The notes beneath the pieces were generated by a model that saw only the letters and a list, made by a program, of their open reading frames with translations, did not search any database and was not told where the DNA came from. DNA of 37,792 nucleotides, taken from the NCBI GenBank assembly GCA_947624975.1, contig CANQMP010000018.1:1-37792 (forward strand), given 5' to 3'. This document shows, piece by piece, positions 17,230 through 24,877 of this stretch. Source of the stretch: Candidatus Gastranaerophilales bacterium. GTDB lineage: Bacteria; Cyanobacteriota; Vampirovibrionia; Gastranaerophilales; Gastranaerophilaceae. The position numbers and the translations under genes were made by a program. How positions within the stretch are numbered: position 1 is the first letter of the stretch; the number at the start of each line of letters is the position of its first letter.

Positions 17230-17911
17230 CTATTTTTTTTATCCCGTTTTTAGCGGTTTCAAAAATTTCCGTCATTTGCGAGTATTCGTAGGGTTCGCCT
17301 TCTGCGGTTGTCTGAAATTCAATAATTTTACCGCTTTTGGTTAACACAATGTTGCTGTCAACCTGTGCATTGGAATCTTCAACGTAATCCAAATCCAAAC
17401 GAACTTCCCCGTCGACAATTCCTGCGGAAATCGCCCCGATAGGTTCAATAATCGGGTTTTGAGAAAGTTTTCCCGTGGCTAGAAGTTTTTCAACAGCGAT
17501 TTTTAGTGCAAGGAATCCACCGCAAATGCTTGCCGTACGTGTCCCTCCGTCTGCTTGTATGACGTCGGCATCTATCGTTATTGTTAAATCGGGCATTTTG
17601 CTCAAATCAACGCAAGCCCTTAAACTTCTTCCGATAAGTCTTTGGATTTCCTGAGTTCTGCCCGATATTTTTGTACGTTCTCTCTGGCATCTTGTGTTAG
17701 GTGCTGAGGGTAAAAGCGAATATTCTGCCGTAACCCAGCCTCTGCAGTCATCTTTGTCCATCCATTTCGGTTTGCTTTCTTCCGCCGATGCGGTTGTAAT
17801 CACTCTTGTGTCGCCGAATTCGACAAGTACCGAACCTAGTGCGTGTTTTGTGTAATCTTTTGTGAATTTAATAACTCTTGTTTCGTTGTTTGCTCTTTCT
17901 GTTCTTTTCAT
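17207..17911 (-). CDS. rph: Ribonuclease PH
   Basis: A 234-residue phosphorolytic exoribonuclease that trims tRNA 3' ends. Hallmarks are the early RVIKFTKDYTKHALGSVLVEFGDTRVI region, RGWVTAEYSLLPSAPNTRCQRE and QADGGTRTASICGGF. The ATG at 17911 is chosen because it overlaps the stop of the zinc-ribbon gene as ATGA, has GGG-type ribosome binding upstream, and gives the usual N-terminus; the longer frame to 17962 reads into the previous gene. It is the third gene of a coupled set. Confidence 0.95.
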   Translation of the reverse strand: MKRTERANNETRVIKFTKDYTKHALGSVLVEFGDTRVITTASAEESKPKWMDKDDCRGWVTAEYSLLPSAPNTRCQRERTKISGRTQEIQRLIGRSLRACVDLSKMPDLTITIDADVIQADGGTRTASICGGFLALKIAVEKLLATGKLSQNPIIEPIGAISAGIVDGEVRLDLDYVEDSNAQVDSNIVLTKSGKIIEFQTTAEGEPYEYSQMTEIFETAKNGIKKIVDMYDYI

Positions 17912-18135
17912 TGTTTTTTCCCTTCGTAGTCCCACATATATATTTGTCCGCAGTATCTGCATACCGCATGTTCGTTCATAAACTGTAAATCAGGTATAAA
18001 TTTGTATCCGTCAACGGTTATTTCAATGTCGCCGTCTTTGTTATATTCCTGCGAAAACCTCTTTTCCCCTCTGTATTCGGGCGAAAACATCAATTCAAAT
18101 TTATCGACGGATTTACAGTTCTTGCAGATGAACAT
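17908..18135 (-). CDS. Small zinc-ribbon protein
   Basis: A 75-residue protein with C-x2-C near the start (CKNC) and C-x2-C near the end (CRYC), a probable four-cysteine zinc site. It shares its ATG with the stop of the upstream gene as TAATG and its stop with rph as ATGA, so translation of all three is coupled. The function is unknown. The position beside rph suggests an RNA-linked role, but the sequence does not show it. Confidence 0.8.
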   Translation of the reverse strand: MFICKNCKSVDKFELMFSPEYRGEKRFSQEYNKDGDIEITVDGYKFIPDLQFMNEHAVCRYCGQIYMWDYEGKKQ

Positions 18136-19103
18136 TAATATTCGTCGTCCTCCAGTCTTGCACGGCGGATAATTTCAGGGTCAATTTCACGTTTTTCGAT
18201 TTTAAAACTCTTTTCTGCCTTTTTGGTCACTTTCTTTTTTGGTTTTTCCTGTTTATTTTGAGCTAAATTGTTATACCAAAGTGTCCAGCAAATACTTCTT
18301 AAAGGCAGTGTGAATCCCGCTCCAATAAAGAATACAAGCTGTCCGACAAGACTTTTTCCGATTAATGCGGGTGTTGCCCCATAAGGTTCAAGCGGTTCGA
18401 TGGGCAGTGTAAAAACCCAATTTTCAAACGATTTTGAAAGCAGGTCGGATAAATTCAAATAGTCGAAAATGACGGAAATTCCCGCACTCAAAAGATAGAA
18501 ACAAAATATCGCAAGAACAAGCATTAAAATAAATGTTGATGCAAAATTTCCCTTGATGAGTTCAAAGCTTCGTCTGAAACACCCGACGGGCGAAACATTT
18601 TCAAACGTAAATACCTGAAAAATCAGTATAAAATAAACGAAAAATATAAATCCCAATATCCAAAATACGGGTATAATCGAGATTAGCGTAAAAATTGCGA
18701 ACAGAAACCAAAGTGCGATAAATGAAAAAGTTTTGTTCAGCACGACTTCGTTGTGTGAGCGGAAATCGTAAACTTTTCCCGTCGAAAGATAACCTTCCGT
18801 CATTGAATTTAACGCTCCGTAAGCCACAAGATAATCCCAAAACGCTTTCATTAAAACAAGAAGTCCGGGGATTACAATTATCACAACGCAGGTAATTATT
18901 GTTGAAATATTATTTAAAGCGGGATATTTAACCGTTAAACTTCCCAAATTCTGCGTGAAAAGATATGTCAGACCGAAAATCCAAAAAAGTCCGAATAATT
19001 GCCCCAGCACGGGAAAAGCCATATACAACACGAATTTGTAAATATTAAGACAGTATATCTTTAAACCTTCAAAAAATATTTTCAAAACGTTAAACTTAGC
19101 CAT
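18135..19103 (-). CDS. Hypothetical multi-pass membrane protein
   Basis: A 322-residue membrane protein with about six hydrophobic segments in the first 270 residues. A cytoplasmic basic tail follows (NLAQNKQEKPKKKVTKKAEK) and an acidic end. CFRRSFELIKGNF in the middle resembles a motif seen in bacterial DUF/YckC-like membrane proteins that include glycerophosphodiesterase-associated domains, but I do not assign a function. A clear AAAGGAG ribosome site precedes ATG 19103. It is the first gene of the run leading to rph. Confidence 0.8.
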   Translation of the reverse strand: MAKFNVLKIFFEGLKIYCLNIYKFVLYMAFPVLGQLFGLFWIFGLTYLFTQNLGSLTVKYPALNNISTIITCVVIIVIPGLLVLMKAFWDYLVAYGALNSMTEGYLSTGKVYDFRSHNEVVLNKTFSFIALWFLFAIFTLISIIPVFWILGFIFFVYFILIFQVFTFENVSPVGCFRRSFELIKGNFASTFILMLVLAIFCFYLLSAGISVIFDYLNLSDLLSKSFENWVFTLPIEPLEPYGATPALIGKSLVGQLVFFIGAGFTLPLRSICWTLWYNNLAQNKQEKPKKKVTKKAEKSFKIEKREIDPEIIRRARLEDDEY

Positions 19104-19118
19104 AGAATCTCCTTTGGT

Positions 19119-19126
19119 GTATAATA
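19119..19126. promoter_or_regulatory. Overlapping divergent -10 boxes
   Basis: TATAAT reads rightward at 19120-19125 and TATTAT leftward at 19126-19121. The two would serve the PHP gene and the membrane-protein gene respectively. Only 52 bp separate their start codons. Confidence 0.5.
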
Positions 19127-19155
19127 ATTTTATTACAAATATATTTAAAAAAACA

Positions 19156-19785
19156 ATGCGAGATTACAAAGAGTTAATAAAAAGTTTTACACAAGAGGAC
19201 TACAAATCGGGACGTGTTAATTTGCATATTCACACTTCTTATTCGGACGGTTTGGGAAATTTCAAAGACTTTGTAAAAGTTTCAAGTAAGTTTAAGGCGA
19301 TAGCGATATCCGATCATAATACAATTCAGGGTTATTTGGAAAATGAGATATCCGAAAACGTTATTCCTGCCGTGGAATTTGATGTTTGGTGCGGTTATGT
19401 TTTTATGCACCTGCTGGCTTACGGAATTGATGTTAAATCCGATGAATTGAAACCGTTTCTTGCAAAATCCAAAAAGGAAACAGAAATGGATATTGTAAGA
19501 ATTTTTGCAAAACGTGATTTAAAAAAACTTATCAAAGCGATACATAACGCAGGCGGAATTGCGGTTATTGCACATCCTGCCTGTTGCTGGGCATTCAGTT
19601 TAGACGGATTTTTTAAGAAATTAAAGTCATTCGGGCTTGACGGTGCCGAAGTTTACTATCCTTACGCAAGGCATAGAGGGATAATAAAATTCCATACAGT
19701 TGAAGCAGTTAAAAAATTTGCCCGAAAATACGATTTTATAGTTACCGGAGGAACAGATTTACATAGTGAAAAGCTTTCTAAATGA
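19156..19785 (+). CDS. PHP-domain metal-dependent phosphoesterase
   Basis: A 209-residue PHP protein. The metal motifs are present in order: HIHTSYSDG (24-32), ISDHNT, a central GGIAVIAHP, and TGGTDLH near the end. Related proteins hydrolyse 3',5'-bisphosphate nucleotides or act as small-molecule phosphatases or RNase AM. The ATG at 19156 is preferred over the one at 19114 because the -10 box lies between them. It is shorter than the usual 270-290 residues of RNase AM-like proteins, with a reduced insertion between the second and third motifs. It ends 7 bp from the convergent pilin-like gene. Confidence 0.9.
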   Translation: MRDYKELIKSFTQEDYKSGRVNLHIHTSYSDGLGNFKDFVKVSSKFKAIAISDHNTIQGYLENEISENVIPAVEFDVWCGYVFMHLLAYGIDVKSDELKPFLAKSKKETEMDIVRIFAKRDLKKLIKAIHNAGGIAVIAHPACCWAFSLDGFFKKLKSFGLDGAEVYYPYARHRGIIKFHTVEAVKKFARKYDFIVTGGTDLHSEKLSK

Positions 19786-19792
19786 AACTTTG

Positions 19793-20590
19793 TTAAAATC
19801 TGAACGGATAATCTTTCGGTATTTTCCAGCCGTTGCGATGAATTACGGCAGTGCAATACCGTCCCGGTTCATTAGTAGAATTACTACATAGCGATTTAAG
19901 ATCATCTTGTCCGTTCCAAGACGCTAAATCAGGTTGCATACCGTTACCTATATTATATTTAAAACAGGACGACCAACCACCATTAGATGCAGGTAGAAAG
20001 TCAAATACAAAACGGCATCTCCCATCAGGGTATTCCATGTTCTTTAAACATTTTTTCGGATTTGAGGGATAGAAAAATATTTCCCTATTTTCATGTAACC
20101 CAAAACTGAATGCACTTCCATCAGCTAAATAATAAATTCTTTGCGGCTGATTAAGATTTTTATTAATTTCAGGTATATCAAAAAAATCTTCTGAATTTAG
20201 TATTTTAACGTACGGAGCAAAGTATTTTTGAACCCGAACATTGATTTCATCACCTTTATCATATGAATAACCACCATCTTCGCTTTTACTATGATCAATA
20301 TGATAATCCGTCCAAGTATTCTGCGGACCATAATCAATTTCCGCTAACTTTATCACCTGATTCATCATACTGTAGAATTTTGCAAGCCTTGTTTCAACAA
20401 CCTGTTTTTTGTAACTTTGTATCAAATTCGGTATAGTCAATGCGGCGACAACGCCGATTATTGCCAGTGTTATCAACACTTCGGCAAGAGTAAATGCAAG
20501 GCGTTGTGAAATGCGAGTAGTCAAGCACTTCATTTCGGCACTTAGTGCGGAAAAAATAGCTCCTTTGGTTAACGTAAATTCTTTTTTCAT
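19793..20590 (-). CDS. Type IV pilin-like (prepilin) protein with long leader
   Basis: A 265-residue prepilin. The processing site is LA|FTLAEVLITL, with Phe33 as +1 and Glu37 as the key Glu5, followed by a hydrophobic helix AIIGVVAALTIP and a globular head. The leader is long, 32 residues, and the usual Gly at -1 is Ala. The head has four cysteines, CLKN, RCRF, SCFK, and further C-terminal ones (SLCSN, RYCTA), suggesting disulfides. An earlier FTL at residues 5-7 looks like a partial duplication of the motif. It is probably a surface pseudopilin or minor pilin rather than the major fibre, but this is inference. No pilus assembly genes are in the window. Confidence 0.88.
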   Translation of the reverse strand: MKKEFTLTKGAIFSALSAEMKCLTTRISQRLAFTLAEVLITLAIIGVVAALTIPNLIQSYKKQVVETRLAKFYSMMNQVIKLAEIDYGPQNTWTDYHIDHSKSEDGGYSYDKGDEINVRVQKYFAPYVKILNSEDFFDIPEINKNLNQPQRIYYLADGSAFSFGLHENREIFFYPSNPKKCLKNMEYPDGRCRFVFDFLPASNGGWSSCFKYNIGNGMQPDLASWNGQDDLKSLCSNSTNEPGRYCTAVIHRNGWKIPKDYPFRF

Positions 20591-20639
20591 TTTATACCTC
20601 CGTAATATCCCTTAATAAATCGTTATCCATGTAATATAT

Positions 20640-20658
20640 TGTTAAGCATGTATTAACA
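20640..20658. promoter_or_regulatory. Operator-like palindrome at the prepilin start site
   Basis: TGTTAA - 7 nt - TTAACA, with CATGT in the middle. It lies directly downstream of the prepilin -10 box, over the predicted transcription start (about 20651). Confidence 0.5.
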
Positions 20659-20686
20659 TTATAACAAATTAAATTACTTATGTCAA
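20658..20686 (-). promoter_or_regulatory. Consensus promoter of the prepilin gene
   Basis: On the minus strand a perfect TTGACA (20686-20681), 17-bp spacer and perfect TATAAT (20663-20658). A GGAGG ribosome site precedes the ATG. Such a strong promoter usually needs a repressor. Confidence 0.8.
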
Positions 20687-20687
20687 T

Positions 20688-20704
20688 ATGTTCACATGTA
20701 ACAT
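20688..20704. promoter_or_regulatory. Second operator-like palindrome, by the HTH-gene promoter
   Basis: ATGTT - 7 nt - AACAT, again with CATGT inside. It touches the TATAAT at 20704-20709 that drives the HTH gene. Confidence 0.45.
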
Positions 20705-20709
20705 ATAAT
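20704..20709 (+). promoter_or_regulatory. -10 box of the HTH gene, leaderless
   Basis: TATAAT, exactly 6 nt and then ATG 20716. No good -35 is seen. Confidence 0.55.
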
Positions 20710-20715
20710 ATGCTT

Positions 20716-20952
20716 ATGACAATAAATATTGACATTGATTCAAAAACCGATATTAACGAACTGGTCAGACTTTTGCTGTTCAGAAACAGAATTACGATTG
20801 CCGAACTTGCCCGCAGAATGACAACTCTGAGCGGAAAAGAGTACACACGATTTAATGTCAGAGCCAAAATCGAAAAAGGTTCTTTGCGGTTTTCCGAAAT
20901 GGTATTAATATGCGAAATTTTGGGGTATAAGCTCGATATTAGAGAGCTTTAG
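20716..20952 (+). CDS. Small HTH (XRE-like) DNA-binding protein
   Basis: A 78-residue protein. [11 protein letters not shown] followed by [30 protein letters not shown] resembles a Cro/C1-type helix-turn-helix with its second recognition part. There is no other domain. The ATG at 20716 is chosen because TATAAT lies exactly 6 nt before it; upstream ATGs at 20680 and 20710 sit before or in the promoter. It is divergent from the pilin-like gene, with two similar palindromes between them, so it is a good candidate to control that gene and itself. Its end overlaps prfB by 14 bp in convergent orientation. Confidence 0.8.
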   Translation: MTINIDIDSKTDINELVRLLLFRNRITIAELARRMTTLSGKEYTRFNVRAKIEKGSLRFSEMVLICEILGYKLDIREL

Positions 20953-22027
20953 ACCTTAAATATGCCTCGATAAACCCGTCTAAATCCCCGTCCGTAACTG
21001 CATCCACATCACTTGTTTCAAAACCCGTTCTGTGGTCCTTAACCATTTTATACGGATGAAATACGTAAGAGCGAATTTGTGAACCGAAATTTATATCGAC
21101 GTTTTCACCTTTAAGTTCGGCCAATTTCTTTTCGTGTTCTGCCTGACGCATCGCAAGAAGTTTTGACGCAAGCATTTGCATTGCGTTTTCCTTGTTTTGA
21201 AGTTGTGAACGCTCCTGCTGACATTTTATTACAATGCCTGTCGGTTTATGCAAAATCCTGACGGCGGTTTCAACCTTGTTTACGTTTTGTCCGCCCGCAC
21301 CGCCGGAACGCATAGTGTCAATTTCCAAATCTTCCGGAGGAATTACAATGGTTTTTTCATAATCTTCTATAATCGGTGAAACTTCTAAGGATGCAAAACT
21401 TGTTTGGCGTTTGCCGTTGGCGTTGAAGGGTGAAATCCTGACTAACCTGTGTACGCCTCTTTCTGCTTTTGAATATCCGAATGCGTATTTACCCGTAATT
21501 TTTATCGAAGCAGATTTAATTCCCGCCTCATCCCCGTCAAGTTTGTCAAGCAAATCGACTTTCCAGCCTCTTTCTTCCGCCCATCTCATATACATTCGCA
21601 AAAGCATACTCGCCCAGTCCTGAGCATCAGTACCGCCCGCACCTGCGTTAATAGTTAAAATCGCATCGGCCTCATCATATTCATCGCTTAACATTTGTTT
21701 AACTTCGTATTTATCAAGTGCCTGCTCCATATCGTTCAACAAAGAGGAACTTTCGTTTAACAAATCTTCATCTTCCAAGTCAAACGCAACCTCCGTATCG
21801 TCAAGCACAGTCTGCCATTTGTCTAAAAATTCCAGATTATCCTTTATATCTCTTATTTGAGAGCCAAGCTCGGATGCTTTTTTTTGATTTGCCCAAATCT
21901 CGGGTGACTGCATTTCATCTTCAAGCTGTGTAAGCTTTTGGGAGAGAGTTTCACGGTTCACCGAAGATTTGATTTTATTAAATCGTTCGTTAATTTCCGT
22001 AAATTTTTGTTTTAATTCTAAATTCAT
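20939..22027 (-). CDS. prfB: Peptide chain release factor 2
   Basis: A 362-residue class I release factor for UAA and UGA. SPF in [11 protein letters not shown] is the RF2 codon-recognition motif and GGQ in [10 protein letters not shown] is the catalytic loop. The sequence reads through in one frame from the ATG, so the programmed frameshift found in many prfB genes (near residue 25) is absent. The minus-strand extended -10 TGT-TATAGT (22039-22044) lies 11 nt before the ATG, giving a very short leader. Confidence 0.97.
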   Translation of the reverse strand: MNLELKQKFTEINERFNKIKSSVNRETLSQKLTQLEDEMQSPEIWANQKKASELGSQIRDIKDNLEFLDKWQTVLDDTEVAFDLEDEDLLNESSSLLNDMEQALDKYEVKQMLSDEYDEADAILTINAGAGGTDAQDWASMLLRMYMRWAEERGWKVDLLDKLDGDEAGIKSASIKITGKYAFGYSKAERGVHRLVRISPFNANGKRQTSFASLEVSPIIEDYEKTIVIPPEDLEIDTMRSGGAGGQNVNKVETAVRILHKPTGIVIKCQQERSQLQNKENAMQMLASKLLAMRQAEHEKKLAELKGENVDINFGSQIRSYVFHPYKMVKDHRTGFETSDVDAVTDGDLDGFIEAYLRSKAL

Positions 22028-22072
22028 AAAAAAATTTTACTATAACATTATTGCATTCGCAACAAAAACTGA

Positions 22073-22078
22073 TATAAT
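22073..22078 (+). promoter_or_regulatory. Extended -10 before the DUF4013-like gene
   Basis: TGA-TATAAT, with a short leader carrying AAGGAGG before the ATG at 22099. Confidence 0.55.
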
Positions 22079-22098
22079 AAAATTCAAGGAGGTAAGTT

Positions 22099-22875
22099 AT
22101 GAATGTAGCTAAATTTTTCGCAGATGGTTTTAAAAGGATTTATTCCGGTAAAGATTCACTCGGAAGAAATCTTGTCCTGTTTATTCTTGCGGGTATCATT
22201 TCGTGGGTTTCGACAAGATTTGATTTGATTACGAGTGCTGTACAAGGCGTTTCCGCACCGGACATGCTCGGTAATTTCGGATTTTTACTTGGAACTTTGA
22301 TTATCGGCATTTATTTATGCGGATATTGTTTCAACTTTATGCACAACTGTTATGAAGAAGGTGAGGACAATATTTTGCCCGCAATAAATTTAACCCCGTA
22401 TAAAACATTCTTTAATGTTTTACCGTTATTGTTTGTTTGGGGGATTTATCTGGTTGTTTTGACAATAATCAGTATTGCCGCAAAGGGAGTTTCGCCGATT
22501 TTGGGAGCTTTGGTATTTATCTTTATTGCTCTTTTGAGTGCATTTATGCAGTATATTTACGTGATTTATGCCAAAGATTTTCGCAAAAAAGGTTTGTTTA
22601 ATCCCGTTTTGCCGTTCAAGTGTGCAAGATATTCGTTAGGCGAATATGTTCTTTCGGCTCTGTTAATGGTAGCATCATACCTTGTTGTATTTTTGGCGGT
22701 TGTTGCTTTAATTATTATCCTGACGCTTTTAGGCTCTAATTTTGTAACAATTTCTTATGTTACTGGCATTTTAGGCGGATATGTCGCATTGATTTTACAG
22801 TTGGTATTCAGCTATATGCTTGTACATGTTTATTTGGAAAAAGTCAGACCTAATTCCGTTGTCGCTGAGGAATAA
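22099..22875 (+). CDS. DUF4013-like membrane protein
   Basis: A 258-residue multi-pass membrane protein with about six hydrophobic segments. It shows the family's GIYLCGYCFNFMHNCYEEGEDNILP near residue 70, which sits between the first membrane segments. The function of this family is unknown. It has a strong ribosome site and is followed after 5 bp by the YibE/F gene, so the two are probably one operon. Similarity in topology to the membrane protein at 18135 is general only. Confidence 0.82.
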   Translation: MNVAKFFADGFKRIYSGKDSLGRNLVLFILAGIISWVSTRFDLITSAVQGVSAPDMLGNFGFLLGTLIIGIYLCGYCFNFMHNCYEEGEDNILPAINLTPYKTFFNVLPLLFVWGIYLVVLTIISIAAKGVSPILGALVFIFIALLSAFMQYIYVIYAKDFRKKGLFNPVLPFKCARYSLGEYVLSALLMVASYLVVFLAVVALIIILTLLGSNFVTISYVTGILGGYVALILQLVFSYMLVHVYLEKVRPNSVVAEE

Positions 22876-22880
22876 TATTT

Positions 22881-23993
22881 ATGAAAAAAATCCTGATATT
22901 ACTAATATTAATTCTTATCGGCATGACTTGTTATTCGGCTGAAAAGGCGGTTTTGCCTTCGGCATCGGGACTGGTTGAAAACATTGAATACATTGACGAG
23001 TCGGACGAGCAAATTAAGCAGGTTGTGTCGGTAAGAGTATTATCAGGAAAGTTTAAAGGCACGGAACGTACTATTGACAATATGTTAACGGGAAATCCCG
23101 CTTACGATATCCCGCTTGCTGTCGGTGACAAGGTTGTTTTGCATGTGGAAGCTTTAAATGATGAGGCTTACACGGCGGATGACGTTGATTTTTATATCGC
23201 AGATATTAAAAGAGATAATCAAATCTTTATATTTGCGGCACTTTTTGCGGTGCTGCTACTTTTAATAGGCGGGAAAAAAGGGTTAACAAGTATTATTTCA
23301 ATCGTTGCGACGGTTGCTTTAATATTTTGGGTGCTTTTGCCGATGGTGTTGAACGGATTTTGTCCGATAGCTTCTGCCGTTTTGGTCGGAATTTTATCCA
23401 CAATAGTGACGATTTATCTTGTTGGCGGGTTTAATTCAAAAAGTTCGTCGGCTATTATCGGAACTTCTTTAAGCCTGATTTTTGCAGGGGTTATGTCATT
23501 GTTGGCAATATATTTTGCACATTTGACGGGGTTTGCGGGCGAAGAAAACATGTTTTTGTATACGGCAAGACCCGATTTAAGCTTCACGGGAATTCTTTCC
23601 GCATCAATAATTATTGCCGCTCTGGGTGCTTTGATGGATACATCCGTTTCTATAGCAAGTACGATTAACGAAATCCATGAAACGGATTCTTCTTTGTCGG
23701 TAGCTCAGCTTTTTAAATCAGGCATGAATGTCGGCAGAGATGTTATAGGAACGATGTCTAACACGTTAATTCTTGTTTATTTGGGAAGTTCTTTGCCGCT
23801 TGTGCTTTTGTCGAATAATATTGATTTGAACAAGTTTTTCAACCTTAATCAGGTTGCAACGGAAATTCTCTCGGCACTTACAGGCAGTATCGCAATTCTC
23901 GTTTGCGTGCCTGTTACGGCAATAATTGCATCGGTTTTGATTAAGCGTTCAAAGGAAAAAGACGACATTAATCTCGGAAAAATTGATATTTAA
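22881..23993 (+). CDS. YibE/F-like membrane protein
   Basis: A 370-residue protein. A signal peptide or anchor (1-19) is followed by an extracytoplasmic region of about 90 residues and then about seven membrane segments. The later part contains GALMDTSVSIASTINEIHE and GRDVIGTMSNTLILVYLGSSLPL, typical YibE/F sequence. The family's function is not established; proposed roles are transport-like. The gene follows the DUF4013-like gene directly and its stop overlaps the convergent HD-GYP stop by 4 bp. Confidence 0.93.
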   Translation: MKKILILLILILIGMTCYSAEKAVLPSASGLVENIEYIDESDEQIKQVVSVRVLSGKFKGTERTIDNMLTGNPAYDIPLAVGDKVVLHVEALNDEAYTADDVDFYIADIKRDNQIFIFAALFAVLLLLIGGKKGLTSIISIVATVALIFWVLLPMVLNGFCPIASAVLVGILSTIVTIYLVGGFNSKSSSAIIGTSLSLIFAGVMSLLAIYFAHLTGFAGEENMFLYTARPDLSFTGILSASIIIAALGALMDTSVSIASTINEIHETDSSLSVAQLFKSGMNVGRDVIGTMSNTLILVYLGSSLPLVLLSNNIDLNKFFNLNQVATEILSALTGSIAILVCVPVTAIIASVLIKRSKEKDDINLGKIDI

Positions 23994-24754
23994 ACGGCTT
24001 TTAAAAGTTCCGTGTTTTCGGATACGTGGTTAACGAGTGCTTTAAATACTAACGGATGAATTTTTCCGTCTTTAATGTCTGCGTAAATGACGGTCAGTGC
24101 CTCTTTTGGGCTAAGTGCATCTTTGTAAACACGTTTTTCGGTTAACGCAGAATACTTATCCGCTACGGACAAAATTTGCAGGTTCAAATCAGCATTAAAA
24201 TCATTTCCGACAAAAGGATAACCGCTTTTTTTAGCATTCTGGTGATGATTTCGGATTAATTGAAGCGTTTTTTTACCTAAGTTAGTGTTTTTCAAAAGTT
24301 CATAACTTAATTGCGAATGCGTGTGCATAATTTTTGTTTCTTCAGGGTTGAGTTTTCCTTCTTTGTTAAGGATTTCGGGCGGAATTAAAACTTTTCCCAA
24401 ATCGTGTAAATATGCGGCATCATCTATTGCTTTTTTATCAACTTTGTTGTGAAGTGAAAACGGCAGGTTTTCTATAATTCCGTCGGCTGTTTTTTGAGTC
24501 TGTAATGCGTGATTTTGTAGAAGTTCGCCAAGCTCTTTCATGTTCAGTTTAAGTTCGGGGTTGAAGTCTTTAACAATACTTTTAACCCTGTTGTCAATCA
24601 TGTTTTTGATGGCAGTTTCGCTTGTGTAGCGGTCATTTGAAGTTATTTCAACGGTATCGGCACGTAAAGTATTACCGAAACTTATTCCGCCACGGTTATT
24701 CAAGTTAATATTCTTTGCTATTCCGCCCACACCAAGCGGTTTTGTAATTTCCAA
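23990..24754 (-). CDS. HD-GYP domain protein (possible c-di-GMP phosphodiesterase)
   Basis: A protein of about 254 residues. HDLGKVLIPPEIL, IMHTHSQLSYELL, NHHQNAKKSGYP and ILSVADKYSALTEKRVYKDAL follow the order of HD-GYP motifs; the HHxxxDGxGYP box reads HHQNAKKSGYP, so some consensus residues are altered. Such domains hydrolyse cyclic-di-nucleotides or sense them. There is no receiver or membrane part; the N-terminus is a polar tail with ISFGNTLRADTVEI. No ATG fits, so the start is a TTG, at 24754 (preceded by CAGGG) or at 24775. The choice is uncertain. Confidence 0.85.
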   Translation of the reverse strand: MEITKPLGVGGIAKNINLNNRGGISFGNTLRADTVEITSNDRYTSETAIKNMIDNRVKSIVKDFNPELKLNMKELGELLQNHALQTQKTADGIIENLPFSLHNKVDKKAIDDAAYLHDLGKVLIPPEILNKEGKLNPEETKIMHTHSQLSYELLKNTNLGKKTLQLIRNHHQNAKKSGYPFVGNDFNADLNLQILSVADKYSALTEKRVYKDALSPKEALTVIYADIKDGKIHPLVFKALVNHVSENTELLKAV

Positions 24755-24862
24755 TTTCCGATTTTCCCTGCACAAAAAATTCTACACTACTTATATATAA
24801 AGTATTTTTTTTGAGCCGAATTGCAGAAAACCGATTTTTTGTGAACATTTTTTTACAATTTA

Positions 24863-24871
24863 TGTTATCAT
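24863..24871 (+). promoter_or_regulatory. Extended -10 of the PanE-type gene, leaderless
   Basis: TGT-TATCAT is followed by exactly 6 nt and ATG at 24878. No Shine-Dalgarno is present. Confidence 0.55.
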
Positions 24872-24877
24872 CATTAT

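Noticed and set aside
19114..19155. Upstream ATG for the PHP protein
   Set aside because: The TATAAT box lies between it and the downstream ATG, and the extra residues match nothing in the family.
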